From CAKSFT01 sp045544615 (GTDB lineage: Bacteria > Bacillota > Clostridia > UBA1381), in contig JAZPZI010000013.1 in the NCBI GenBank assembly GCA_045544615.1, positions 1 to 64,000 on the forward strand: DNA of 64,000 nucleotides, given 5' to 3'. How positions within the stretch are numbered: position 1 is the first letter of the stretch; every line of letters begins with the position of its first letter. Shown here one piece after another: positions 46,001-55,200 of this stretch. The notes beneath the pieces were generated by a model that was not told the DNA's origin, searched no databases, and saw nothing but the letters and a program-made list of their open reading frames with translations. The translations under genes and the position numbers were made by a program.

Positions 46001-46454
46001 CATCACAGATTTCTGTAGCTTTAGATGACAAGGTACCATCCGGATTTATCGAATACATAATCAATTTATTATTACCATTACTCTGTCTGCTTGTTGCAAT
46101 AAGATAATCATCGACTATTACAAATTGAGCATTAAAAATGCGGGCAACAATATCTGTATATCGTGTTACTTCAGTGATATTTGCAGGATCCGTAACGTCA
46201 TACACAACAAGAGCTTCAGAACTTGAACCATTTCCGTTTCCAAAAGCTACAAACGCATATTTGTTTGCTCCGGCCGTATAATACTCAATCGTTGAATTTC
46301 TTGCCTTATCACTCGTTCTCTCTACAGAATCCAACAAGACAATATCCTGCCATTTGTTCAATTGCTGTATTTCTTTTTTTTCGGCTCTAACAACCGAAAA
46401 ATTTGCAAACAAAAGACTTAACGCCATAATAGTTGCGATATTTTTTTTGTTCAT
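43044..46454 (-). CDS. Propeller protein with C-terminal SLH anchor
   Basis: A protein of 1136 residues. Signal peptide about 1-24; one LVIVD-type propeller (about 30-380) whose blades match those of the proteins at 4566 and 29961 (DYLFYALAGTTGRHIKVFDV, EKISDSKYLIYYISR). It is followed by Ig-like domains (about 390-680), a helical region (about 690-930), a Gly/Ser linker (GGSGGSTITSGNGGGG), and three SLH repeats at the C-terminus (about 965-1136; DDWFFEAVCILNDRKIVEGI, GRWYYSYVATAQKLNLINGI, YAKEAVNALNSAGIMNGF). No catalytic domain is visible, so it is the best candidate for a pure binding or docking component. It follows the importer genes directly. GGAGG is 7 bases from the ATG. Confidence 0.8.
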   Translation of the reverse strand: MNKKNIATIMALSLLFANFSVVRAEKKEIQQLNKWQDIVLLDSVERTSDKARNSTIEYYTAGANKYAFVAFGNGNGSSSEALVVYDVTDPANITEVTRYTDIVARIFNAQFVIVDDYLIATSRQSNGNNKLIMYSINPDGTLSSKATEICDGGNGIDTVYVCGDYLFYALAGTTGRHIKVFDVSNLSNGAVLKGNTANDYGVYAAEIEKISDSKYLIYYISRNQTAGWRFCINEMTVNNGTVSFNEKFHGTTGFESVTNLSSITDLQLINDKTIVITVSTKGENGTYSQALIDASGATPSVSEIASGRALSVIDVNDDVFAIGTQDGNIFFRNKSDNSQLHNIATGLGQLYDLCIADGKLFSSGESKVAIYDLYSIVSIDMDGISEINDGILNITADIEAKNTDVIKLDVFGETIDVTDDVKNGVLSYSENIDCVDGNYTAKISIVRDDEVILSDQKTFTVRKTMPVEITHSGLAVGTTSVTGTVENTHNKATAMGTAYLVVYNSDGSMSKAYPCEITALQKNETDSISFTLDTAVAAGQIVKLFVVDNEGRVISDIIETAQQSFNTVTDKIPAIVADKVNIYAEVDPNSIVAQISGKSAAETENIIFIAVYKPAPNNTQFDYINAFNTLADGSFYCSYPLQGGAEGENYTVNAYATTRDVLSGEKQFSYISQQTIDDALAAVQGADAATFESVAISERSPYKKVFNLNTSIYDTLVDPAENKYKLAVGAAVAGTLYSDISAFNTAFDKAVNEQKAIMDADIALAAALADVNSSAPSALPGKVEGYSSIFELDITGLYTKLDSTMKPNLYTNWIYDKDFTQKSQLQKAFKEGLAIEYLRFAQFGSIVENDIIENYYSELGLNNADVLTYSALDEQDRKDAIAYFLDLDLTNYSTLGSKFNEALEDYDDKPSGGSGGSTITSGNGGGGITIKPPVQAPDEIEKEELIPEDMLEIEKKNVFTDVKVDDWFFEAVCILNDRKIVEGISLNEFKPNQNVKREEFAKMIISAFNLVDYDAKTTFGDVAEGRWYYSYVATAQKLNLINGIGGGKFGIGQDMTRQDLAKLVYDTMKALGKPIVASGEATFADMDSVSAYAKEAVNALNSAGIMNGFNDNTFKPHGTVTRAMAAQVIYRIISTN

Positions 46455-46476
46455 ATATTAGCCTCCAATCTTATCA

Positions 46477-47427
46477 TCACAAGCTTATCTCGCCATCACT
46501 TGTTTTCTTGACTATCCAGTTTGTAAGCAGTATCATTATCAAGCTTACAACCGATTTGAATAATCCTATAGCCGTTGACAGACCATACTCAAATCCCTGA
46601 ATACCCAGCTTGTAAACATACACATCAAGTACATTTGCAACATCATACGTAGCAGGTGACTGCAAGTTGAATATCTGGTCAAATCCGGCATCAAGAATAG
46701 ATCCGGTTCTCATAATAAGCATAACGCCCACTGTTGTGAACAGATACGGCATATTGATATACCTGATTCTCTGGAATCTTGTAGCACCGTCAACTATTGC
46801 CGCCTCACCCACATCCTGGTCAAGTCCTGCCAATGACGATAAATAAATTACAGATCCCCAGCCAATTTCTTTCCATACATTTGAGATAATCAAAATCGGA
46901 ACAAACTTTCCTTTATCAGCCAGGAAATATATTGGTTCAAATCCAAGTTTTACAATAATGGCATTTACAAGACCAACACTTGGTGATAAAAGAATCGTCA
47001 TCATACCCGCTACCGTTACCCACGACAAGAAATGCGGCAGATATGATATGGTCTGGGTCACCTTCTTATATACACCCTGTCTTAATTCATTTACCATTAT
47101 CGCAAATATAATAGGCGTTACCGACCCGATAAGGAGCTGTAGGACACTGATTTTTAATGTGTTGGTCATTACCGGCACAAAGTCTCTTCCTGCAAAGAAG
47201 GTCTTGAAGTGCTCCAGTCCAACCCATTCACTTCCCCATATGCCTCCGATAATGTTATAATTCTGGAATGCCATCAAAAGTCCTGTTATTGGCTTATATA
47301 CAAATAGCAACAGGTATATAACACCGGGGAGAAGCATCAAAAGTAAGTACTTGTCTTTTTTAACCTTATCAATAAAGCTTAAATTTGATAAAGCAGTTTG
47401 ATCTTTTTTATTCTTCTTTACTTTCAT
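46477..47427 (-). CDS. ABC importer permease (LplB/UgpA-type)
   Basis: A protein of 316 residues with six predicted membrane segments, starting with YLLLMLLPGVIYLLLFVYKP. The cytoplasmic EAA loop EAAIVDGATRFQRIRYINMP docks the ATPase. It belongs to the CUT1-type polysaccharide/oligosaccharide permeases (LplB/YtcP neighbourhood class). It pairs with the second permease 8 bases upstream in the transcript and the lipoprotein before that. No ATPase gene occurs in the window; such importers usually borrow a shared MsmX/MsmK-type ATPase. Confidence 0.92.
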   Translation of the reverse strand: MKVKKNKKDQTALSNLSFIDKVKKDKYLLLMLLPGVIYLLLFVYKPITGLLMAFQNYNIIGGIWGSEWVGLEHFKTFFAGRDFVPVMTNTLKISVLQLLIGSVTPIIFAIMVNELRQGVYKKVTQTISYLPHFLSWVTVAGMMTILLSPSVGLVNAIIVKLGFEPIYFLADKGKFVPILIISNVWKEIGWGSVIYLSSLAGLDQDVGEAAIVDGATRFQRIRYINMPYLFTTVGVMLIMRTGSILDAGFDQIFNLQSPATYDVANVLDVYVYKLGIQGFEYGLSTAIGLFKSVVSLIMILLTNWIVKKTSDGEISL

Positions 47428-47434
47428 TCTTCAA

Positions 47435-48310
47435 TCACCCCTTTACAGAACCCGCCATTATACCCTTAACAAAATACTTCTGCAAGAAAGGATATACACA
47501 GACAATCGGAAGAATAACAAACAGGTTAGATGCTGCAACCAGAGCATCTGAAGGTGGTATCTCTGACGCACTAATGCCGGCACCTCCTTCGGTCAATGCT
47601 GCAACGCTTGTCTGAAGTTCTCTTAACATAATAGGTAAAACATACTTGTCTCTGTCATTTATATAAAGCAAGCAATCCATCCATTGATTCCAAAGTCCAA
47701 CAAGCAACCATAATGAAATCGTCGCAATAATCGGCTTTGAAAGCGGAATAATGATTCTCCAGAATATGTAGAAATCATTTGCACCATCAATTTGTGCCGC
47801 CTCGGTCAACTCAGGAGGGATTCCTCTGAAATAATTCTTAATCAAAATTGTATTATAAGCCGAAATCGAACCGGGCAAAACAAGTGCCCAGATTGTATTA
47901 TTCAGACCCAACCCTACAATGTTTAAATAATTCGGGATAAGGCCTACATTGATAAACATTGTCAAAATCAGAAAGGTATTGAAAAATTTATTAAATTTAA
48001 AATCTCTTCTTGATAACGGATATGCATATAATAGAGTCACTCCCAAATGTATTACCGTTCCCAATGCGGTTTTAACAACAGTATTCTTAAAGCTACTCCA
48101 TATAAAATTGGACTTTAATACCATTTTCCATGCCTCCCAGGTGGCCTTTTCAGGCCACCAACGGAAGGTCATTGAAAAATCAGTTTGGGGTGTAACACTT
48201 GTAACAAACAAGTTCCAAAACGGAATTACAACCGTTACACAGAGTACAAAGACAAAGCCATAACAAACAAAATCCAGCACTCTGTCACTTTTTAATTTTT
48301 TCATTTTCAT
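47435..48310 (-). CDS. ABC importer permease (LplC/UgpE-type)
   Basis: A protein of 291 residues with about six membrane segments (first: FVCYGFVFVLCVTVVIPFW). The EAA loop is TEAAQIDGANDFYIFWRIIIP. The segment FIWSSFKNTVVKTALGTVIH and the C-terminus QKYFVKGIMAGSVKG, typical of LplC/YtcP-type sugar permeases, agree. It forms the channel heterodimer with the next gene's product. The ribosome binding site is weak (GGTGA), as is common inside importer operons where translation follows the preceding gene. Confidence 0.92.
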   Translation of the reverse strand: MKMKKLKSDRVLDFVCYGFVFVLCVTVVIPFWNLFVTSVTPQTDFSMTFRWWPEKATWEAWKMVLKSNFIWSSFKNTVVKTALGTVIHLGVTLLYAYPLSRRDFKFNKFFNTFLILTMFINVGLIPNYLNIVGLGLNNTIWALVLPGSISAYNTILIKNYFRGIPPELTEAAQIDGANDFYIFWRIIIPLSKPIIATISLWLLVGLWNQWMDCLLYINDRDKYVLPIMLRELQTSVAALTEGGAGISASEIPPSDALVAASNLFVILPIVCVYPFLQKYFVKGIMAGSVKG

Positions 48311-48342
48311 AAACGTTCACCACGCACTTTAAATTATGCAAA

Positions 48343-49887
48343 TTATTTCATTATGTTATCGTAAAACTCTTGTGCTTCTTCACGAAGAATCTCTCCGCCA
48401 TTGGTGTTATACTCATTCACAAAAGCATCCCAGTCACTGTCAAGATTTCTTGTTCCGTTAATGAACTCAGAATATGCCTGAATCTTCAAGGTCTGAAGTG
48501 CTGCTGCATACTTACTTGACGACGCAGTCTGAACTCTCATATTCAAATCTCTGAATGCACCAAGACTTGCATATTTCTTCATTTCTTCAACATAATCCTG
48601 ATTTGTATACTGATTTGCAATTTCACTTGTTGCCCAATCACCGCACTTTAAGAAGTTGAAATATCCAATTCCTGCTTCTGCTTTCTGGTTAGCGTCACTG
48701 CCATATGTACCAAGCGGCTTTATTCCTGATTCCTTGCCGGCAGTTTCATCGTTGAATTCATAATGTTCACCCTTGAAACCGAATGCACCAACCAATGCAG
48801 TTTCCTCATCATAGTTCAAATCATTCAAAATGTTCAGGATAATCTCCTGCTTTTCTGTGTCACCCTGTAACTGAGCACCAAACACTACATAGTTCGATAC
48901 AGGACCCCAGAGCCAGTCACCACTCTCACCATTCGGTCCCTCAGGAAGTGCCTCATATACTATTCTGTTTGCAACAGCTTCACCGTATCCGGCAAGGTTG
49001 TTCTGTCCGTTAATAGTGTTCTTTGAAACATTTCCAAGAGATGTGTTCACACTGGCAATCTGACCGCTTAAATAACGCTTAAAGATTGAACTTTGATCAT
49101 CTGTAAGGAATTCAGGATGGATATAGCCTTTCTGATACCATTCATTAAGCTTTGCCAACGCTTCCTTTGCTTTGGCAGATACTGTTCCGTTTATAACATT
49201 ACCATCCTCTAATGTCCACATCTCTGGCATAACTCCGTATGCACCAAAGAGCCAGTCAAACTGTCTATAGTAGTTACCACCAACACCTGAAAGGCCGTAG
49301 TATCCTTTTTCCTTTAGTTTTTCGAAAGCAACATCATATTCTGCTATTGTTTTTGGAACCTCTGTGATGCCTGCTTCTTTTAACATATCATTGTTCCAAA
49401 GCATTACAGTATTGTATTCCTCACCCATAGATTTCGGAATAGCGTACTGATTACCATTCATTTCACCAAGTTTCCACATCTTATCATCTGTTTCATTTAT
49501 ATGCTTATAGTGATCCGGTGCTCCCTTTTCAACCGTCTTCAAGCTAATTGTTGCCAATGCACCCTGTTTTGCCAAAGGCTGCCATTGTGACATATCATTG
49601 ATGAACATTACGTCAGGAACTTCTTTTGCTGCAATCATTGTAGCAATCTTGTCATAATAATTGGTAGCATAACCGTAAGCTTTGATTTCTACATTGTATT
49701 TTTCCTCAAGATACTTCTCAACCGGAGAATTATCACTGATAGCAACAGTATTCGACATTGTGATAATCATTCTGCCATCTTCAGTGTAAGCGCTATTGCT
49801 TTTCTTTTTCCCGCACGCATTCAGCGATACAGCCATTGCTACTGTCAAAGCTATTGCCATACCTCTTTTTAAATTCATCTTTTTCAT
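48343..49887 (-). CDS. Extracellular oligosaccharide-binding lipoprotein (LplA-type)
   Basis: A protein of 514 residues. The signal ends in a lipobox LNAC (Cys25), followed by GKKKSN, so the mature protein is lipid-anchored on the outer face of the membrane. The body is a large two-lobe solute-binding protein of the extracellular family 1/LplA group. Features such as DVMFINDMSQWQPLAKQGAL and LKEAGITEVPKTIAEYDVAFEKLKEKG are typical of binding proteins for long oligosaccharides, including YtcQ-like rhamnogalacturonan importers. It feeds the two permeases downstream. It lies 58 bases after the GH105 gene. AAGGAAG precedes the ATG. Confidence 0.92.
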   Translation of the reverse strand: MKKMNLKRGMAIALTVAMAVSLNACGKKKSNSAYTEDGRMIITMSNTVAISDNSPVEKYLEEKYNVEIKAYGYATNYYDKIATMIAAKEVPDVMFINDMSQWQPLAKQGALATISLKTVEKGAPDHYKHINETDDKMWKLGEMNGNQYAIPKSMGEEYNTVMLWNNDMLKEAGITEVPKTIAEYDVAFEKLKEKGYYGLSGVGGNYYRQFDWLFGAYGVMPEMWTLEDGNVINGTVSAKAKEALAKLNEWYQKGYIHPEFLTDDQSSIFKRYLSGQIASVNTSLGNVSKNTINGQNNLAGYGEAVANRIVYEALPEGPNGESGDWLWGPVSNYVVFGAQLQGDTEKQEIILNILNDLNYDEETALVGAFGFKGEHYEFNDETAGKESGIKPLGTYGSDANQKAEAGIGYFNFLKCGDWATSEIANQYTNQDYVEEMKKYASLGAFRDLNMRVQTASSSKYAAALQTLKIQAYSEFINGTRNLDSDWDAFVNEYNTNGGEILREEAQEFYDNIMK

Positions 49888-49945
49888 CTTTTTTACTTCC
49901 TTTCATTATATATTATTTATATTTAACCCTAATAGATTAATCAAA

Positions 49946-50935
49946 TTAAATATCCAGTTTTGCGCATTCTGTAAAATACATCAGCGCAAGACCCTGTCCC
50001 CAGGTCTGGATTCTGTGTTCGCATATGATGTTATACTCTGCTTCATTTCTCATTATCGGTGTTCCGGCAGAAATGTTGTTTACCTTTCCGTCCTCATCAA
50101 CATTTGAAAAGAGAGCATCCTTCATTTTTTCCCATATCTCAAGATGTCTTTTGTCAAGTGCTCCAAGCCTTACACCTTTTAATATTGCGTATCCAAATCC
50201 ATATGCGCTTGAATACTCAAGATAAGAAAATGTTCCGTCAAGTACCGTACGCCATGTTCCGTTTTCTGTTTGATACGGCCTGATTCCATCAAGCATTTTG
50301 TTCAAAGCCTCTATCAGTTCAGGCATCACATCAACATAGTCAAGCATTTCTACAATCGCAACAGCAACCCACGCATTAGCCCTGCCCCATTTACATCCGA
50401 TAAATGCTTGTTCTGTTTCATCCCAGCCATGATATATCAGCCCGTCTGTATCCTGCAGAACATCAATGTGAATCGACAATTGATTCATCGCTTCGTCTAT
50501 GTACTTTTTTTCTCCTGTGAGCTTTCCTATATAAGCCAGAAACAGTCCAGCCATAAAAACTGTATCTGCCCACATTTGTCTTCCGAACTTTGCATATGGG
50601 TCTGTATGTATGATTGCTCCATTATTAAGTCTTGGTGCTTCGTGAATGAGGTATTCTGCCTGATTTACCATCAGACTCAAGCATTTCTCATTCCCGGACA
50701 GCTTATAAACTTCTCCCATCCCAACACACGGAATAGAGTTGTTGACAGTAGATTTGAACTTTTCCGCTGTCAATCCTTTTTCAACCCAATCGCATAGCCT
50801 TTTCGGATATTTATCATTAGGAAATTCCTTTATCGAATGATTGAGTCCCCAAAGAGCAACACCTTCTCCCCAATTACATTCGGACATATCCATTCCTAAT
50901 GTACGATTTTGGATTTTCTCAATTGTTGCACGCAT
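49946..50935 (-). CDS. Unsaturated glycuronyl hydrolase, GH105 (YteR-like)
   Basis: A protein of 329 residues, close to B. subtilis YteR (373), no signal peptide. (alpha/alpha)6 barrel with WGEGVALWGL (22-31), MWADTVFMAGLFL holding the expected catalytic Asp124, and KWGRANAWVAVAIVEML (182-198), the GH105 signature, plus HRIQTWGQGLALMYF at the end. It hydrates the double bond of the unsaturated uronic residue left by lyases at the non-reducing end, releasing the uronate that KduI and the KduD-type enzyme process. It is the first gene of the minus-strand locus, directly facing the AraC regulator. The start is ATG at 50935 with AAGGAG 6 bases upstream; the longer frame to 50974 has no such site. 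Confidence 0.9.
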   Translation of the reverse strand: MRATIEKIQNRTLGMDMSECNWGEGVALWGLNHSIKEFPNDKYPKRLCDWVEKGLTAEKFKSTVNNSIPCVGMGEVYKLSGNEKCLSLMVNQAEYLIHEAPRLNNGAIIHTDPYAKFGRQMWADTVFMAGLFLAYIGKLTGEKKYIDEAMNQLSIHIDVLQDTDGLIYHGWDETEQAFIGCKWGRANAWVAVAIVEMLDYVDVMPELIEALNKMLDGIRPYQTENGTWRTVLDGTFSYLEYSSAYGFGYAILKGVRLGALDKRHLEIWEKMKDALFSNVDEDGKVNNISAGTPIMRNEAEYNIICEHRIQTWGQGLALMYFTECAKLDI

Positions 50936-51063
50936 ATTCTTCTCCTTAATATTTTTGTTTTTACTTATCCGCAATTCGTGTTAATTTAACCTCGAATTGT
51001 AAATTGCACATATTTCGTTTAGAAAAAACAAATTATATTCGTATATTTATGTAAACATTGTTC

Positions 51064-51095
51064 ATTATACATATTTATTATAGTGAAATTTCACT
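51064..51095 (-). promoter_or_regulatory. Candidate promoter of the 46-kb locus with overlapping palindrome
   Basis: On the minus strand TATAAT (plus 51064-51069) is preceded, 18 bases away, by TGAAAT (51088-51093), with an A-tract further upstream. The perfect 14-bp palindrome AGTGAAATTTCACT (51082-51095) covers the -35 region and looks like an operator. The GH105 start lies about 130 bases downstream. Confidence 0.5.
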
Positions 51096-51155
51096 TTTTT
51101 TTCTATACAAATATTAAGCTATATTAACATTTTTTTGATAATTATTAAGTTATGC

Positions 51156-51184
51156 TTGAAATTTATGGAAAAATATGCTAAAAT
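51156..51184 (+). promoter_or_regulatory. Sigma-A promoter of the AraC-type regulator gene
   Basis: TTGAAA (51156-51161), a 17-base spacer, and TAAAAT (51179-51184) with an extended -10 TGC just before it. The regulator's ATG is 39 bases downstream, with GGAGG 6 bases before it. The divergent gap 50936-51223 holds this promoter and the one on the other strand. Confidence 0.75.
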
Positions 51185-51223
51185 TTTTGCATAATATTAT
51201 TTTTAAGAATCTGGAGGTGCAGT

Positions 51224-52078
51224 ATGCAATTCAACGATTTGTTAAGCAGTAAAAATGACTTTGAAATTGAACGAATGACATATCAAAAAAACGTATCAAT
51301 GTCTACATCTCATTACCACTCTCACTATGAGATACTGTATATAGAATCCGGTGTTCGCACAATCTCAATTAACGAGACAAAGCACATTGAACTCAATCAA
51401 AATAACATTGCACTCTTGGCTCCCAATATCATACATGCAACAAAATCAAACAGCGAAACACAAACCAGAGTTCTTATCAACATTTCCACAAAACTTATGA
51501 AGGAGATATCTGAATTTGCATCTCCTCACATTTTTTCAATTTTCGATACCACTCTCTTGCCATTAACTGCATACGACATTAAAATTATAAAATACCATAT
51601 TCAACAGCTCATAGATATACATGCAGGTCCAAACTCACCGTTAAAGATGAGTAATATTAAAATAGCTTTAACTTCTCTTTTAATGACGCTTGCAAACATA
51701 AATTACGATTTGTTGAGCAAGAATGACTCGTATATCAACCAACAAGAAATCTTAATGAATATGGATAATCTTATAAGGTATATCGGTGAACACTACTACG
51801 AAGACATAACCCTTTCGGAATTAGCTCAAAAAGCTGCAATGAGCGAACAACACTTCATCAAAACCTTCACCGAAAGATACCAGACAACACCAATCAAATA
51901 CCTTAATACATTCCGTATAGTAACTGCGCAAAGATTACTTGAGAGTAACACTATGAATGTAAGCAAAGTCGCAACCGCTTGCGGTTTCAATAGCAACGCT
52001 CATTTCTCAAGAACTTTCAAGCAGATAACCGGAATTACCCCCAAGGAATATCAATTAAAATTCAAAAAACAAAAATAG
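51224..52078 (+). CDS. AraC-family transcriptional regulator
   Basis: A protein of 284 residues. N-terminal cupin domain (about 20-100; STSHYHSHYEILYIESGVRTI) senses a small molecule, probably a sugar or uronate. A helical linker leads to the C-terminal AraC DNA-binding domain (about 185-280) with two HTH motifs: ITLSELAQKAAMSEQHFIKTF and MNVSKVATACGFNSNAHFSR, ending TGITPKEYQ. This is the only plus-strand gene in the polysaccharide region. It is divergent from the GH105-importer operon, so it likely controls that operon and perhaps the GH43 unit on its other side. GGAGG is 6 bases from the ATG. Confidence 0.92.
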   Translation: MQFNDLLSSKNDFEIERMTYQKNVSMSTSHYHSHYEILYIESGVRTISINETKHIELNQNNIALLAPNIIHATKSNSETQTRVLINISTKLMKEISEFASPHIFSIFDTTLLPLTAYDIKIIKYHIQQLIDIHAGPNSPLKMSNIKIALTSLLMTLANINYDLLSKNDSYINQQEILMNMDNLIRYIGEHYYEDITLSELAQKAAMSEQHFIKTFTERYQTTPIKYLNTFRIVTAQRLLESNTMNVSKVATACGFNSNAHFSRTFKQITGITPKEYQLKFKKQK

Positions 52079-52105
52079 ATTATCATTCTAGTTTTCATTT
52101 TTCAT

Positions 52106-52141
52106 AAAGACTCTATCTACTTTTTTGAAGATAGAGTCTTT
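52106..52141. terminator. Bidirectional terminator between the regulator and the SGNH propeller gene
   Basis: AAAGACTCTATCT (52106-52118) and its perfect complement (52129-52141), 13 bp with a 10-base loop. ATTATTTTG follows on plus and ATGAAAAATG on minus. It best serves the AraC gene. Confidence 0.8.
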
Positions 52142-52164
52142 ATTATTTTGTAACAATGCAAACT

Positions 52165-52194
52165 CCCGCCAAAATTTCTAATAATTCTGGCGGG
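52165..52194. terminator. Hairpin downstream of the SGNH propeller gene
   Basis: CCCGCCA/TGGCGGG, 7 bp, with a 16-base AT-rich loop that can partly extend the stem (AAATT/AATT). It lies 74 bases past the minus-strand stop codon. GTTTAAA follows on plus and AGTTTGC on minus. Together with 52106-52141 it separates the two convergent units. Confidence 0.55.
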
Positions 52195-52267
52195 GTTTAA
52201 ATATAAGTATCACTATTCCTGACAGCTTCTATAATTATTTCAAAGGAATAACAAAACTAAGTATAGT

Positions 52268-55200
52268 TTATTCCTCAACCGCAGTTATTGTTACCACATA
52301 CTGTTCCGGTGTCAATATGCTTCTTGCCTCTGCCTTTAATGTTTCAAGACCATTCCAAGTCTCTTCATGATCAAGCTTGCTTGCATACTGATAATAATCA
52401 GGGTCTGATGTGTAATCCGCAATTCCAAAATAGAAGTGTGGAAGTCTTAAATCCCAACGATAGCTACCCCATGCTGAAGTACCGTCGCTTTCAGAAACTA
52501 CACCGTCAGCATTAGTATCATATTTTGCAACAAAGTATGCCTTAACCTTCTCATAAAAAGCGTTAATACCCTCTTGTGTCGATGTTAATCTTTCATTCAT
52601 CGGGACACCGCCCCATTCATTACTGTTTCTGACATTCTTCATATCTGCTTCGGCAATGTATCTGTATCTTAATTCTCTTTCAGCCTTTTCGTTTATCTTT
52701 TCATAAGCCAGTTTAGCCTTGATTTGTGCCGGATTGTTTTCAAGAGCTGCTATATTTACACCCTTTGAGAACTCATCTGCATCAAACACGCCAACTACAT
52801 TTCCACCGATTGTAAGTGTGTATTCCCCTTCCTTCAATCCGGTAACCTTGATTATCTCATTATTGATATCTTTGGTTATTGGAAGACCAAATACAGTCTC
52901 TGCATTCTCATACGAATCACTTACAGGCATTGGCATCGCATTTGCAAGATACTTATATGAAACGCTTGTCTGTGTTGCATTGAGTTCAGTAACAGATGCA
53001 TTCTGAGCTTCTTGAAGTTCATTAGCTGTTGCGTCGATCACTACATTTGAAACATATTTTGCGCTATCAGAATCACCTGCAAGTTCTGCAGCCTCTTTTG
53101 CAAATATATATCCCATTACAAATCCACCATTATATGTCGGATGCACAACATCATTCGGATTTGCAAGAACTGAATCAAGAGTCGGATAATTCTTTCTTAC
53201 GGTTTCAACAAATTTTACCGTTTCTCCAAACATATCAATCACAGGCAAATCATACTTTTCACCCAACTCTTTCAAGCCGTCTGACGCCATCTTTAAACCT
53301 TCGTTTCTGCCAATATCAGCATCAACATTTCCCTGAGCGTCAACTTCATAAATATCCAGAGCTGGCGGTGTTATAAGAATTAATTCAATATCTTCTGCCA
53401 AAACTGTCTTAATGAAGTTTTCTACATTCTGCAAATAAAAGTTTATTCTGTATTCCTTACTGCTATGGTTGTTCGGGTCTGTCGAAGTCCATCCATCCCA
53501 TCCACCGAGATCGTTTGTTCCGAGCATAACAGTTATTACATCAGGTTTTTTATTATCCTGCCAATATTCTCCATTGAGTGAATCCCACTCATCGTTTAAA
53601 ATATCCCATTTAAATCTTCCAGTAGCACCTAGAACATTATCACCATTGATACCCTTGTTTATAAAACTTATCTTTCTGTTCGGATATCTTGTTGTATAGA
53701 ATGTTTCTATTGCCCTTGTATAGTTTTGTCTGTGAGTAATACTGTCACCAACAAATGCAACTACAAAATCATCATTTTCTTCAGCAACCGACAAAGGCAT
53801 CAGATCTTCTGTCCACACAAACGCCTTTACTGTTTCAATATTGTCAGCATTAAGACTGAGTGTGATTTCCTCTGTGTCCTTTTGGGCAAAAGCATCGGTT
53901 GAATATAGCGCGGACTGCTTTACGCCAACAAGTTTTCCGGCGTTATCATATGCCGCTACCAACGCTCTGTAATCACCTTCATACTTCAAGTTCTTGTGAA
54001 CTGTAACCTTTACAGATGCACCGTCCTGAAGGAAGTTTGTGCTCTTCGAATCCATTTCAACAAATACAGTTCCGACTGTATAGTTTGCTGATGCTTTTGT
54101 TGTAGCAATCTCCTGACCATCCTTTACACCAACTATATTAACAGTATAAGCACCGCTTTGCTGATTGGTTAATGGCAGATTCCAACAACCGTTTTCATCA
54201 ACATTTACTGTGTAGTTAAGTTGAGTACCAATTCTGACCTTGACAGCATCTACACCAACCGCACAACCGTTAATGCTGAAGTTTGGCTCAGAGAAAACAC
54301 GATTGTTAATTGCCGGATTTATTCCTGTTCCGATAAAACCGGATACAGCACGGAAAGCTTTTTCTCTTCCTGCCGCATAGAGCACACCATCAACAAAATC
54401 AGGACCATATCCACTACTTGCCTGTTCAAATTCATACATTGGAACAAGTGTTCCGTCAGTATAGATTCCGGCTACTGCAAGAGATGTATAGAAATTTATA
54501 AATAACAATCCATCACCTATGACAATTGATGAAAGATTCTTATTATATTTATTAGGTAATTCTGATTGGGTATAACCTGCTACAAATGTTACTTTTGAAT
54601 TTACCAAATCGGATATATCATATACTTCAATCGCATTCTGTGCACCGACATATAGATAATTACCATTACATGCCAAAGAATAAATATGGCCTTTTTCGAT
54701 ATACTCTGTCTTGGTGATTATTGTTGTTACATATTTAGCATCGTCTGCACTTACGTAACTGTTTTCTTTTGCTGCTGTTTCTCTCAACATTGAGATTTCA
54801 TAAACATCAATTCTTGAATAATCATCAAAACCATCTGTAGCATCAGGTCTATGTGAATAAAATACATAGTTACCGCTTACTGCCCATTCAGGGTTTCTTG
54901 CAAAATTCGGTTGTCCTGTTCTTCCACCAAAACCGATTACAGAATTAGCACTACTTGTCAATTTTCTGTTATAAATTCTGAAACCACCTCTGACACCTGC
55001 AAAAACAAGATCGCCATCAGCTAAAATACTACTAACCGAGCCCATCCAGTTGTTTGTTTTTACAAGCGCCGGAACTTTAGGATTTGTAAGATCATATGCT
55101 CTTACGCCCTTTGAATAAAAAGTTTCGTTACCCTCGCCATCGGTAAATTTCTCACTGTCACCGGCAAATGCTGCAAAAAGCATTCCATCTTCAATGCTTA

